Shown here: in pieces, positions 1 to 9,232 of the stretch
How the letters are laid out: each line of letters opens with the position of its first letter
How positions within the stretch are numbered: the stretch's first letter is position 1
From: UMGS1994 sp944386155
GTDB lineage: Bacteria > Bacillota > Clostridia > TANB77 > CAG-508
Direction: 5' to 3'
NCBI GenBank assembly: GCA_963931085.1
Contig: OZ006973.1
Location: 1,426,001 to 1,490,000 of the forward strand
Length of the DNA: 64,000 bases
Translations under genes and position numbers: made by a program
The notes under the pieces: generated by a model
What the model was told of the DNA's origin: nothing
Database searches by the model: none
Seen by the model: only the letters and a program-made list of their open reading frames with translations

Positions 1-446
1 ATATTATTAATTAAAGCATTAAGAGTCGTTGATTTACCTGAATTAGTTTTACCTGTAACTAATATTACTCCTTGAGGTTGATATGTCATTTGTCTTACAA
101 CATCAGGAATTCCTAATTCTTCAAAAGCAGGTAAAGTATTTTTAATAATTCTCAAAGTAAATAAAGGAATTCCATCCATATTAGATATATTAACCCTCAT
201 TCTTATTCCTTTATAAATTAAAGATGTATCTAATCTTCTATCATCTTTAAACTTCTCATCTAGAATAACATTTCCTTTTACTATATAATCATAAACAGTA
301 TATATATCTTCTTCTGTAACTACATTTTCTTTTGATGGAACTAAAGATTTTTTTATCCTTAGAACTGGCTTTAACCCACATATAATATGTATGTCTGATG
401 CGTCATTTGCTATTCCTTCGTCTAATACTTTTTCAAAATCTATCAT
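1..446 (-). CDS. pilT: PilT-type pilus retraction ATPase, 3' end outside the window
   Basis: The 148 N-terminal residues are present and run off the left edge. The start ATG at 446 follows a GGAGGTT ribosome-binding site. An N-terminal ASDIHI motif is followed by a PAS-like N domain and a Walker A (GKTNSGKST) near the truncation. This matches secretion ATPases of the PilT/GspE superfamily. The absence of a long N-terminal domain and the position after pilB favour PilT, which powers pilus retraction from the cytoplasmic face. Walker B and the His box are not visible because the gene is cut, so a second PilB-like assembly ATPase cannot be excluded. Confidence 0.85.
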   Translation of the reverse strand, partial: MIDFEKVLDEGIANDASDIHIICGLKPVLRIKKSLVPSKENVVTEEDIYTVYDYIVKGNVILDEKFKDDRRLDTSLIYKGIRMRVNISNMDGIPLFTLRIIKNTLPAFEELGIPDVVRQMTYQPQGVILVTGKTNSGKSTTLNALINN

Positions 447-465
447 TTTAACCTCCATATTATTA

Positions 466-2097
466 CTATTTGTTGAATAATACTACTTTTTTATCTAATT
501 CTTCTAATGTTGTTCTTCCATCTAATACCTTATATAATCCATCTATTTCAAAAGGTAAATATCCATCCTTTAAAGCTTGCGTTCTAATTTCATAAGTAGA
601 TGCACCATTAACAACTAGTTCTTTTATATGATCTGTCATACTTAAAATCTCTATAATAGCAATTCTTCCTAGATAACCTGTGTTATTACATTCTTTACAT
701 CCTACAGTTTGATATGTATATTTTCCTCTAAAATCAAATTTAATTCCATAAGGAGCTGCAAGTTTATTCATAGCTTCTTTTTCTTCTTCTGTAAACTGTC
801 TTTTTTTAGCACAGTGAGGACATACCCTTCTTACTAATCTTTGTGAAACACATGTTGCGACTGTACTTGATATATCATAATCAGAAATTCCAAGTTTTCT
901 TAATCTAGTAATAACTTCTACAGCATTTATTGTATGAATTGTAGATAATACATAGTGTCCAGTTTGACCTGCTTGCATTGCAATTTCAGCTGTCTCTAAA
1001 TCTCTTATTTCTCCTACTAATATAATATTAGGGTCTTGTCTTAAAACTGTTCTAAGAGAACTTGCAAAAGTTGCTTTAGGTCCTACTTCAACTTGATTTA
1101 ATCCTTCTATTCTAATTTCAACTGGATCTTCTATTGTAATAATATTAACATCTGGAGTATTTAAAGTATTTATAATACTGTATAAAGTAGTTGTTTTTCC
1201 TTCTCCAGTTGGAGCAGCTACAATTGTAATAGAATTTCTTTTATCAAAATGTTTTTTTACAAAATTTTCTTCTCTAGGAAAACCAAGTTCATATATATCT
1301 CTTATCTTTGCCTCTTTTTTTAGTAAACGTAAAACAAACTTTTCTCCATATATAGTAAGCTGTGAAGAAACACGAATATTGTAATCAGGATAAAGTAATA
1401 TTCTACCATCTTGATCTTCTTGTTTTTCCTGATACATATTAGAAATTGCTTTCAATCTTCCTATTATTTGAGATTGCTTTTCCTTTTCTATTTTTGCAAC
1501 AACTATTAAATTACCATCAATTCTATATCTTACCCTAATTATATTCTCCATTGGTTCTATATGAATATCTGATGCATTTTTTTCCATTGCTGTTTTTATA
1601 ATAGTATCTATTAATTTAACAACATCTTGTCCTACTGTTGTTAGATTATCAGTTGAAGTTCCTTCTAATGATTTTAAAGTATTCTCTAAATTAGAATCAA
1701 AAGTTAAATATCTTTCCATTTGATATCCATTATGTAATAACAATAATCTAACTTGCTCTACCGCTTTTTTATTTGTTAAATCAGAAAAACAAACTTTTAC
1801 CTTACCATTATATTCCTCAAATGGTACAGCTTTGCTTCTTTTACAAACATCTAAAGATAAATAATCTGTTGGTTGTATTCTTAATACATTATTGTTTAAT
1901 AATACAACCTTTTCATTTAATATTTCTCCTAATGCCTTTAATAGTTCATTCTCATCACATAAATTTAAAAAATGAATTATATCTACTAACTTTTTATTAG
2001 GATGATTTTTTTGATGTCTTATTGCTTCTTTTACATCAGCCTCTGTTACTATATTTCTTTTTACAAGTTCTATTCCTATTGGCACATTTCTTGCCAT
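466..2097 (-). CDS. pilB: PilB/GspE-type pilus assembly ATPase
   Basis: 543 residues, full length for the family. It is a cytoplasmic hexameric ATPase that powers pilin polymerisation. An N-terminal MshEN/GspE-N-like domain (about 1-140) is followed by ASDIHIEP (about 175), Walker A PTGEGKTTT (about 296), Walker B ILVGEIRD, and a His box around LSTIHT. A tetracysteine zinc motif (CPHC about 424, CKEC about 467) is typical of PilB/GspE and absent from PilT. It lies between the pseudopilin-like gene and pilT in one minus-strand operon, 19 bases before pilT. Confidence 0.93.
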   Translation of the reverse strand: MARNVPIGIELVKRNIVTEADVKEAIRHQKNHPNKKLVDIIHFLNLCDENELLKALGEILNEKVVLLNNNVLRIQPTDYLSLDVCKRSKAVPFEEYNGKVKVCFSDLTNKKAVEQVRLLLLHNGYQMERYLTFDSNLENTLKSLEGTSTDNLTTVGQDVVKLIDTIIKTAMEKNASDIHIEPMENIIRVRYRIDGNLIVVAKIEKEKQSQIIGRLKAISNMYQEKQEDQDGRILLYPDYNIRVSSQLTIYGEKFVLRLLKKEAKIRDIYELGFPREENFVKKHFDKRNSITIVAAPTGEGKTTTLYSIINTLNTPDVNIITIEDPVEIRIEGLNQVEVGPKATFASSLRTVLRQDPNIILVGEIRDLETAEIAMQAGQTGHYVLSTIHTINAVEVITRLRKLGISDYDISSTVATCVSQRLVRRVCPHCAKKRQFTEEEKEAMNKLAAPYGIKFDFRGKYTYQTVGCKECNNTGYLGRIAIIEILSMTDHIKELVVNGASTYEIRTQALKDGYLPFEIDGLYKVLDGRTTLEELDKKVVLFNK

Positions 2098-2123
2098 AGT
2101 AATCCCTCTCTTTCGTATATTTC

Positions 2124-3083
2124 TTATTCTTCTTCTGTATAAATATTGTTATCATTCAAGTGATCAACAAGTAATTTATATAAATCACTATTACTTATAC
2201 TTTCCCATTTACCTGTTTGTCCATCTTCAAAATATTTTGTATCAAATTCTTTAGTTCTCTCTACTGTATATCCACTTACAAATTTACTTCCATCTTCTCT
2301 TGTTGCATATACTGGAACAATTGGATAATTTGTTTCTTTATACAAAAATGCTAATTTTCCTTTTGGAGTAATTGCAAATCTTGGTATCCATGCTTGAACA
2401 TTTTCTGCATCTACTTCTTTTGCATCTAATGTTGTGGCATAACATAAAAAACTATCAAAATATGAATAATTAGCCCAGTTCTCATCACTTTTTGATACGA
2501 CTTTAAATTTTTTATCTATTCCGGAAAGATTAATATTATTTAATGTATTTACATATTCTTTTCCATCTTTAGAAATAACTACTGGTTTTAAATAATCATA
2601 CATATATATATCATCTTCTAGTTTTACATTTTCCCTTTGTTTTGTAAGCCTAATTTCTGTTGCATCTGCATTTTCAAAATCGCCTTTCAAATCATATTTA
2701 ACTTGAATAACAATTTCTTTTACTATATCAAAATCAGCTTTAAACTCATCATATTTTAGCTTGTTTACTGAAATATTAATTTTATAAATATCTGGATTCA
2801 AGTCAGTAATTCCAAAATTTTCTGCAACTTCCTCATTTATATTACTTCTAGTTTTATAAAAAAAATCATCATCATATTCTAAAGAATCTAATTGCTCTGC
2901 TATTTTAGTTGCAACATCATGGGCTCTTGCATTCATTCTCATTTCATATGATAAAGATCTTATATTGCTATATACTGTAAGTAAAAAAGTTAAAGACATA
3001 GCAAGTATGAATAAAGCTATAACTAAATCTTGTCCTGTTACACCATTTTCACTTTTTAGTTTTTTAATCATATTACTTATCAT
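2124..3083 (-). CDS. Pseudopilin-like protein of the pilus operon
   Basis: 319 residues, not recognised as a named family. The N-terminus is positively charged, followed by a Gly and VTGQD and then a hydrophobic segment (about 20-40) ending in the IRSL region. This resembles a class III/IV prepilin leader, with the usual Glu at mature position 5 replaced by Asp. The rest is a soluble, mixed alpha/beta, acidic domain. It sits between pilD and pilB. A minor pilin or tip/adhesin-like subunit processed by the adjacent PilD is the best inference. Confidence 0.6.
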   Translation of the reverse strand: MISNMIKKLKSENGVTGQDLVIALFILAMSLTFLLTVYSNIRSLSYEMRMNARAHDVATKIAEQLDSLEYDDDFFYKTRSNINEEVAENFGITDLNPDIYKINISVNKLKYDEFKADFDIVKEIVIQVKYDLKGDFENADATEIRLTKQRENVKLEDDIYMYDYLKPVVISKDGKEYVNTLNNINLSGIDKKFKVVSKSDENWANYSYFDSFLCYATTLDAKEVDAENVQAWIPRFAITPKGKLAFLYKETNYPIVPVYATREDGSKFVSGYTVERTKEFDTKYFEDGQTGKWESISNSDLYKLLVDHLNDNNIYTEEE

Positions 3084-3094
3084 ATCTTTCCCTC

Positions 3095-3904
3095 TTACAA
3101 TACTAAAATCTTAAACACTTGTATACATACAACAATTAAATTTGATATTGCCAAATAAAAAGCAATTGGAATTTCTCCTTTTTCATTTTCTTCTTCAGAT
3201 AATATATTACTCTTATCTATTGGCTTTAATTTTATACTAGCAATTTTCATAACAGTAATTAATATCATAATCAATACAGTCATAAAAACTTCATTTGTAG
3301 TAATAAATAATTGCATATATTCTATAATCATTACTAAATCAATTATATAATTGTCACATTTAATATTATTTATAAAGTATAATATTAAAATTGATGCAAT
3401 ATATATAATATATCTATACATATTAGCAAATTCTAACTGACCTACTATGCATAGATATAACATATATCCAAGACATAGTAATGTTCCCAAAAGAATAACT
3501 GGTCTAAAAACTATTTTTTTCTCTCTGTCTATTCCTGCTATTATCATAATAGTTGTTGCATAAATGATTAAATATAAAAAATTAAATAAAACATCTATTG
3601 TAACTTCCATTACTGGAATTTGTAATTTTAAATATAATAAAACAGCAATAAAACCAGATAATACTTCAATTATAAAATATCTTGGTCTTATTTTTTCTTT
3701 ACAATATCTACATTTTCCACCTAAAAACACATAGCTTAATATTGGGATAAGATCAAAAAATCCAAGTTTGTGACCACAATTAGGACAAAAAGATCTTTCT
3801 TTTATTATATCTTTTTTTAAAGGTAATCTATAAACAGCAAGAGTCGCAAAACTGCCAAATAAAGTACCAATTATAAATATTAAAAGTAAAAATATTAATT
3901 CCAT
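3095..3904 (-). CDS. pilD: Prepilin peptidase (PilD/GspO, family A24)
   Basis: 269 residues with several membrane segments. The N-terminal domain carries the paired-cysteine motif CPNC...CRYC of bifunctional prepilin peptidase/methylases. The first catalytic Asp is in AGIDREKK (about 126). The second catalytic motif, normally GxGD-x-KL, appears as IKCDN: the Asp is kept but the glycines are lost. The enzyme would cleave the leaders of the pilin and pseudopilins encoded next to it at the membrane. It lies 11 bases upstream of the pseudopilin-like gene. Confidence 0.85.
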   Translation of the reverse strand: MELIFLLLIFIIGTLFGSFATLAVYRLPLKKDIIKERSFCPNCGHKLGFFDLIPILSYVFLGGKCRYCKEKIRPRYFIIEVLSGFIAVLLYLKLQIPVMEVTIDVLFNFLYLIIYATTIMIIAGIDREKKIVFRPVILLGTLLCLGYMLYLCIVGQLEFANMYRYIIYIASILILYFINNIKCDNYIIDLVMIIEYMQLFITTNEVFMTVLIMILITVMKIASIKLKPIDKSNILSEEENEKGEIPIAFYLAISNLIVVCIQVFKILVL

Positions 3905-3956
3905 TAGTTTATAGATCCTTTCCTTTCTTCTGCCTTTAATTTATTTTTCTTCATTT

Positions 3957-4004
3957 TTAAAAAAAGAGCATATGTTTTAAGCACTACATATGCTCTCTTT
4001 TTAA
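3957..4004 (-). terminator. Intrinsic terminator after the pilin gene
   Basis: GAGCATATG (3966-3974) and CATATGCTC (3987-3995) form a 9-bp stem, followed on the minus strand by a run of Ts. It lies directly downstream of the pilin gene and before pilD. It would limit read-through so that pilin mRNA exceeds that of the downstream assembly genes. Confidence 0.75.
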
Positions 4005-4016
4005 TAATATATTTTA

Positions 4017-4457
4017 TTAATCTGCATTTTCTACTGTAACTGCTTGTCCTACAACATCATATGTTGCTGAATATGATTTCTCATCAACTTTAACTTTAAA
4101 TTTAACATTATTTGTTGTAGCTTCTACTGTTGCTTCACCTTCTACAGTATATGAACCAGGTAATGCTTTTCTGAATTCTGAATCAGTTGTATTAATAGCA
4201 TCTTTTACATTGTTTGCTATATTAACACCTGTTAAATCTCCTCCTTCAGCAGTAAATTGAGATATTTGTGTAGTAATAGCTAAAGTAAGTTGCTCTTCGA
4301 TATCTCCTTTGTTTGTGCTTTCTTTTGCTTGATTTGCTTGATTTAATATACCATTAGGTCCTAGTACCATTGAAATAGATACAGCAGCTAAAATTAACAA
4401 TACAATAATTGTAATTACAAGTGCTACTAATGTTATACCTTTTTGATTTCTCATCAT
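4017..4457 (-). CDS. Type IV pilin (major pilin candidate)
   Basis: 146 residues. A short leader ends in NQKG and is followed by ITLVALVITIIVLLILAAVS, a classical pilin hydrophobic helix with a T2-L3 signature. The Glu normally found at mature position 5 is replaced by Ala, a variant I know from clostridial pilins. The C-terminal domain is about 95 residues. A dedicated terminator follows the gene, which fits a strongly expressed structural subunit. The start ATG at 4457 follows GGAGGA. Major versus minor pilin cannot be decided from sequence alone. Confidence 0.85.
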   Translation of the reverse strand: MMRNQKGITLVALVITIIVLLILAAVSISMVLGPNGILNQANQAKESTNKGDIEEQLTLAITTQISQFTAEGGDLTGVNIANNVKDAINTTDSEFRKALPGSYTVEGEATVEATTNNVKFKVKVDEKSYSATYDVVGQAVTVENAD

Positions 4458-4513
4458 TGTAAAATCCTCCTTTAAATTTTCTTGTGTATATATTTTTAAA
4501 AAATATAACCTAA

Positions 4514-5086
4514 TTATTTTGTTGTACCTGTATCAAAAAAAGGTTTATCATCATCTTCCTTTTCATTGTCTTTGTCATCTTTATCCTCTTTTTGATTTGT
4601 ACTTGATGTATCTTTATTATCATTTTTATTACTATTATTTGTAGTAGAAGAACTATTAGAACTTCCGCTATTATAATCTTTATCTGATAAACTACCGCTT
4701 GTAGAAGTAGTACTTGAACTTGAACTTGAAGTAGAACTTGAAGATGTACTTCCAGTATTTACAGTATTTACTCCATCATATGTATTTGATTCAATATCTG
4801 AAAATGGATGTTTTTTACCTCTGTCAATTATTCCTTCTGCTATGTAATCAGATACATCATCAGAATCTAAACTATACATGCTTTTTGATAAAGATACTAT
4901 TATTTGATTTGATTGTATTGCATCATCTTCTAAAGCATTTGAAACTTCATCATCTCTTGAATATTCTATTGTCTCATTTTCTCCAGTATTAATATTTAAA
5001 TAATCATAAAATACTAATATTAGAATTATTACCATAGCAACTGCAATTAGTGCCATGCATATTACTTCTTTTATAATAGATTTCAT
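4514..5086 (-). CDS. PilP-like pilus alignment protein (tentative)
   Basis: 190 residues with one N-terminal membrane segment (about 9-30), a short domain, then a long Ser/Thr/Asn/Asp-rich tail of low complexity (from about 110). A DRGKKHPF motif near residue 90 resembles the GRRDPF motif of PilP-type proteins. It follows pilO in the operon, where pilP is found in many species. I infer a PilP-like role joining the PilM-N-O alignment complex to the wall. The low-complexity tail could instead be a wall-spanning linker. Confidence 0.45.
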   Translation of the reverse strand: MKSIIKEVICMALIAVAMVIILILVFYDYLNINTGENETIEYSRDDEVSNALEDDAIQSNQIIVSLSKSMYSLDSDDVSDYIAEGIIDRGKKHPFSDIESNTYDGVNTVNTGSTSSSSTSSSSSSTTSTSGSLSDKDYNSGSSNSSSTTNNSNKNDNKDTSSTNQKEDKDDKDNEKEDDDKPFFDTGTTK

Positions 5087-5096
5087 AATCTTTACC

Positions 5097-5894
5097 CTAC
5101 CTTATTTCATTATTTTCTGTAGAATTTGTTTCTTCACTTGAAGTCTCATTTGTTGTTGTATTATTTCCTTCAGATTCTGTAGTATTTGAATTTTCTTCAT
5201 CAGTATTGCCTTCTTCAGAATCTCCAGATAATAAGCCTTGAGCTTCTGGACTATCTTCTACTTGATTATTTATAAGTTCTAGTGTTTCTCTAGATAATGG
5301 GACATCTCTTACTACAAAAGTTGCTACTACATAATTTGCTTTTTCTAATTCTTCTTCTGCATCTTTAGGTTCATATGGAACTAATTTAAATTTACTAATT
5401 GAAAATTCAAGACCTTCATCATCTTCACAATCTTCAACAAAATCACTTATTGGTCTATACTCACCTTCTACTGTAAAATTCAAATCAGCATATATATAAT
5501 CTTCATTATCTGATGGTGTTGAACTTGTTGTACAAACTAATCCAAGCTCAACATTTTCTCTTACAGCATATGTTCCAAGTATTGTCCATAGATATTCTAA
5601 ATCGTAATAATCGCCAAGTGCAGCTTGTTCTTGTGCTTCACTTGAAGCATATTTACTTACTTGTTCATATTGTTCTTTTGCTGTTGTAAAACTTGCAAGT
5701 GCTATTCTTAAATTATCTTTTGCACTTGTATAATTTTCTTTTTCTGATTCTACTATTGCTACTTTTCCATCATACTCATCTTTTTGTTCTCTAAGAGCTG
5801 TCATGCTATTAATTCCTGAAAAGCCATATGAATATAAGTAGAAACTAAATATGCAAGCAACTAATATTAATAATCCAATTATTATTTTTCTCAT
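5097..5894 (-). CDS. pilO: PilO-like pilus inner-membrane protein
   Basis: 265 residues: an N-terminal membrane segment (about 5-25), a coiled coil (about 30-85), a ferredoxin-like domain with YRPISDFVEDCE, and a 40-residue tail rich in Asn, Thr, Ser and Glu. This is the PilO architecture, apart from the extended acidic tail. PilO dimerises with PilN in the membrane to align pilin delivery. The gene follows the PilM-PilN fusion by 32 bases. Confidence 0.72.
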   Translation of the reverse strand: MRKIIIGLLILVACIFSFYLYSYGFSGINSMTALREQKDEYDGKVAIVESEKENYTSAKDNLRIALASFTTAKEQYEQVSKYASSEAQEQAALGDYYDLEYLWTILGTYAVRENVELGLVCTTSSTPSDNEDYIYADLNFTVEGEYRPISDFVEDCEDDEGLEFSISKFKLVPYEPKDAEEELEKANYVVATFVVRDVPLSRETLELINNQVEDSPEAQGLLSGDSEEGNTDEENSNTTESEGNNTTTNETSSEETNSTENNEIR

Positions 5895-5926
5895 CTTGCA
5901 AAACTCCTTATTTTTTATACTTTACT

Positions 5927-7516
5927 TTATTCTGGTAAATCTCCTTTTATAGTTACATATATTTCTTCGTTTTCTTTGTAACTTGTTGTTGAAGTTACAT
6001 CTGTTAAAATACCATCTGTATATAATATAACTTTAAATAAACCTAATTGTTCATAATCTTTAGATTTAGCTACTATAGACATTGTATTTCCAGAAACATT
6101 TTCAATAGATACTAGTGTTACATCTTCTGGAACTGAATACATAACTTGTTGTAAGAATATTGGAATAGCATTTTTTACTATTACATCTTCATCTGATTCA
6201 GTATCATTTCCAACCATCTTATTATATCTATCAGTATAAATATCTGCTGCATTTTGCAACATTCCTATATCTTTAGAAACTTCTATTGTTTCTGTTTGTA
6301 TTTTCTTTCTTTCATTTGATAAATTATCTGAAGCTTTTACTAAATTATTTGATACAGCAAATGATAGTATTGAATATCCTAATGCAAATATTAATACTGT
6401 ACATAAAACTCTTATTAGTAATTTTTCTTTAGAATCTAAGCTTCCTTTATTAAATTCTGGTAATTTTATTTCAGGAACACCTGTAATTTCTAATCCACCT
6501 ATAGATTTGCTTCCACCACCATTTGATTTAAAATTAAGTTCTGGTATTCCTTCTCCTATTCCTTCTAAAGCAAGTGCTGTTGCTGAATTTGCTTCCATTA
6601 ACTCTTTAACTGATATTTTAAGTGATGATGTCTTTAAAAAGCTAGGTCTTAACATCTCACAATGAATATTCTCAAAATAATTTTGAAAATATAAATCAAC
6701 ATTATTTATAGCAATTCCTGATCCTGTAAGATATATATAATCAATATTTTCAGGAATATTATCTCTTATTCTCTTTACTTCATTTACAATCTTGTAAAGT
6801 GTTGGCATTATAACATCTAAATATTCATTTTCATCTGCCATCCCTGTATCTTGTGTAGAAATCGTAGTATTTTTACAAATTTCATAAGATTTAGAAAGTG
6901 AATTTTCGCTTGCATTTATTTCTGATAAAATTTGGTTCATGCCGTCATTCATCTTAATAATTTGATCTATTACACCATTTATAACTGTTGTTACTGTTGT
7001 AACATCTTCAATATTAACAACAATGACATTTGGTTTTGAATCTAAATCTAATAAATTTACAATACTTGTTGCAATAGGAGTAGATGAAGTAAGTCTAAGT
7101 TTTTCAAAAGGTCTTACTCTTTCTGCTAAAGCTACTTTCATTACAGAAACATTTAGAGCTTTCATTTTATCAGCATTGTTTCTATTTACAGACAAAATAT
7201 ATCTATGTTCAAATAAGTTTTTCTCATAACCTTTTTCATTGCAAAGCATTTCAAATTCAATATCAATAGATTTTTTGATATCATTCTTACTTAATAAAGA
7301 AAACACATCTATATAATCATAATTTTCACCTGAAATATTAATTGCTATTGGTGATCTCTGGCTATTAGTTTCTTGTATTATTTGATTAAGCGAATTATCT
7401 AAGTTTTCATAGAACTTAACACCAGATGACTCTATTTTTATGTTATCTTTTTCTTTGCTAATCTTTGAATATTTTATACTTAAATCGTCTATATAAATAC
7501 CTAAACAGCTTTGCAT
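5927..7516 (-). CDS. PilM-PilN fusion protein
   Basis: 529 residues. The first 340 or so form an actin-like PilM domain with YIDDLSIKY near the start and a phosphate-loop-like LTGSG. There follows a linker, one membrane segment (about 368-390) and a coiled-coil plus ferredoxin-like PilN domain (VSKDIGMLQNAADIY onward). In most bacteria PilM (cytoplasmic) and PilN (membrane) are separate and bind through the PilN N-terminal peptide, so a fusion fixes that contact. It is the first gene of the operon. The start ATG follows AAAGGAG. Confidence 0.78.
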   Translation of the reverse strand: MQSCLGIYIDDLSIKYSKISKEKDNIKIESSGVKFYENLDNSLNQIIQETNSQRSPIAINISGENYDYIDVFSLLSKNDIKKSIDIEFEMLCNEKGYEKNLFEHRYILSVNRNNADKMKALNVSVMKVALAERVRPFEKLRLTSSTPIATSIVNLLDLDSKPNVIVVNIEDVTTVTTVINGVIDQIIKMNDGMNQILSEINASENSLSKSYEICKNTTISTQDTGMADENEYLDVIMPTLYKIVNEVKRIRDNIPENIDYIYLTGSGIAINNVDLYFQNYFENIHCEMLRPSFLKTSSLKISVKELMEANSATALALEGIGEGIPELNFKSNGGGSKSIGGLEITGVPEIKLPEFNKGSLDSKEKLLIRVLCTVLIFALGYSILSFAVSNNLVKASDNLSNERKKIQTETIEVSKDIGMLQNAADIYTDRYNKMVGNDTESDEDVIVKNAIPIFLQQVMYSVPEDVTLVSIENVSGNTMSIVAKSKDYEQLGLFKVILYTDGILTDVTSTTSYKENEEIYVTIKGDLPE

Positions 7517-7593
7517 CAGCTTTCTCCTTTGCTAATTTCTTTTTATATTTTCTTCGACAAAATACCGCACAATATTGTCCTTTTATACTATTA

Positions 7594-7622
7594 AATTTAC
7601 CTATACTACTAATAAAAGTCAA
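7594..7622 (-). promoter_or_regulatory. Sigma-A promoter of the pilus operon
   Basis: On the minus strand TTGACT (7617-7622) and TAAATT (7594-7599) are separated by 17 bases, about 80 bases upstream of the PilM-PilN start. It faces away from the spoVA operon in the same intergenic region. Confidence 0.6.
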
Positions 7623-7682
7623 TATTTTTAACATAAGTGTTAATCAATTGTAATAGAGATGTAATAATGATTTTTTTAATAT

Positions 7683-7711
7683 GTATAATCTTTCTAAATG
7701 TGGAAATACTA
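7683..7711 (+). promoter_or_regulatory. Possible forespore (sigma-F/G) promoter of spoVA
   Basis: GTATA (7683-7687) fits the sigma-G -35 pattern GHATR. AATACTA (7705-7711), 17 bases later, differs by one base from a CATACTA-type -10. It lies 28 bases upstream of spoVAC. Forespore control of spoVA is known in Bacillus and Clostridium; the assignment here is by pattern only. Confidence 0.45.
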
Positions 7712-7739
7712 ACAAAAATTAAACTTTAAGGAGGATATA

Positions 7740-8187
7740 ATGGAACCTTTAGATACAAACAAAAGTTATCAAGATTTTACTAATAAAAAATCACCTAACT
7801 CTCCTATTTTAAAAAATTGTTTTAATGCATTTTTAATCGGAGGTTTAATTTGTACTATTGGCGAGATAATCTCTCAATATTGTACTTATAGGGGTATTTC
7901 CTTAGAACTATCTGGAACTATAGTCTCAATATCATTGATTTTTCTAAGTGCCTTTTTAACAACTATAAACGTTTTTAATAAAATTGGAAAATTTGCAGGA
8001 GCAGGTTCTTTAGTTCCTATAACCCGGATTTGCAAACTCAATTATATCTCCTTCTATGGAATATAAATCTGAAGGATATATTATGGGTGTCGGATCAAAA
8101 ATGTTTACTATTGCAGGACCTGTTTTAGTATACGGAATATCTACATCTATAATTGTTGGGTTTTTATACTTTATATTATTTATTTAA
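7740..8187 (+). CDS. spoVAC: SpoVAC, two frames joined by a +1 shift at CGG
   Basis: Frame 0 (7740-8024) encodes 95 residues ending FAGAGSLVPIT. Codon 96 is CGG (8025-8027), and frame 0 then stops after 12 unrelated residues. Skipping C8025 and reading GGA (8026-8028) gives GFANSIISP...EYKSEGYIMGVGSK...GPVLVYG to a TAA at 8187. The resulting 148 residues are full length and typical of SpoVAC, a membrane subunit of the dipicolinic acid channel of spores. The RBS is AAGGAGGATATA. It is the first gene of spoVAC-AD-AE. The shift site is one of seven of the same kind in this window. Confidence 0.88.
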
Positions 8188-8212
8188 AATTTATTTAGGA
8201 GGCTCTATTTAA

Positions 8213-9217
8213 ATGAAAAAAATAGGAAAACAAACTTTTAAATTATCAAATCCTGTTTCAATAAAAGAAACGGCAAGTATAGTAGGTCCAAAAGAATCAA
8301 ACGGTCCACTTGCTAAATATTTTGATAAATGTATAGAAGATGAATTTTATGGAGAGTCATCATGGGAAAAAGCTGAAAGCAAATTTATAAAAAGTGCTAC
8401 TGAGATGTTAATCACTAAATCCGGAATTTCAAATAAAGATATCGACTTTTGCTTTGCAGGAGATTTATTAAATCAATGTATATCTTCATGTTTTGGTTTA
8501 AGAGAAACTAATATCCCCTTTTTTGGAATATTTGGTGCATGCTCTACTTTTGTAGAATCTTTAATACTTGGAGCAATGGCTATTGATGGGAATTTCGCAA
8601 AAAATGTTTTGTGTGCTGTATCTAGCCATTTTTGTAGTGCAGAAAAACAATTTAGATTTCCTTTAGAACTTGGAAACCAAAGACCCCCTACTTCGCAGTG
8701 GACTGTTACCGGAAGTGGAGCTTGTATATTATCTAAAGAAGGTACTGGCCCCTATATTACTCATGTAACGCCTGGGAAAATTATAGATATGGGAATAAAA
8801 GATGTAAATAATATGGGAAGTGCTATGGCTCCTGCTGCAATAGATACTTTAATTACTCATTTTCAAGATACTTCAAGAGATCCTGACTATTATGATGGTA
8901 TCTTCACTGGAGACCTTGGATATATTGGCAAAGATATTTTGTTAGATATTGTAAAAACTAAAGGATATGACATAACAAATAATTATAATGATTGTGGGAT
9001 TTTAATTTTTGATAAAAATAAACAAGATACTCATTCTGGTGGATCTGGGTGTGCTTGCTGTGCTTCTGTTTTTTCTGGATATCTATATAAAAAATTAAAA
9101 GAAAGAAAATTAAATAAAATATTACTAATTGCTACAGGTGCACTTACTAATTCTACGACTTCTCAGCAAGGTGAATCTATTCCAGGGATAGCACATGCTG
9201 TAAGCATTGAAATGTAA
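8213..9217 (+). CDS. spoVAD: SpoVAD, dipicolinic acid-binding spore protein
   Basis: 334 residues with a thiolase-like fold. Family motifs include VGPKESNGPL near the N-terminus, IFGACSTFVES, and SGGSGCACCASVF near the C-terminus. SpoVAD binds dipicolinic acid and works with SpoVAC and SpoVAE in loading it into the forespore and releasing it at germination. It uses no CGG codon, unlike its two neighbours, and is intact. The gene starts 25 bases after the spoVAC stop, with an RBS of AGGAGG. Confidence 0.95.
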   Translation: MKKIGKQTFKLSNPVSIKETASIVGPKESNGPLAKYFDKCIEDEFYGESSWEKAESKFIKSATEMLITKSGISNKDIDFCFAGDLLNQCISSCFGLRETNIPFFGIFGACSTFVESLILGAMAIDGNFAKNVLCAVSSHFCSAEKQFRFPLELGNQRPPTSQWTVTGSGACILSKEGTGPYITHVTPGKIIDMGIKDVNNMGSAMAPAAIDTLITHFQDTSRDPDYYDGIFTGDLGYIGKDILLDIVKTKGYDITNNYNDCGILIFDKNKQDTHSGGSGCACCASVFSGYLYKKLKERKLNKILLIATGALTNSTTSQQGESIPGIAHAVSIEM

Positions 9218-9232
9218 TTGAAAGGATTTTTT

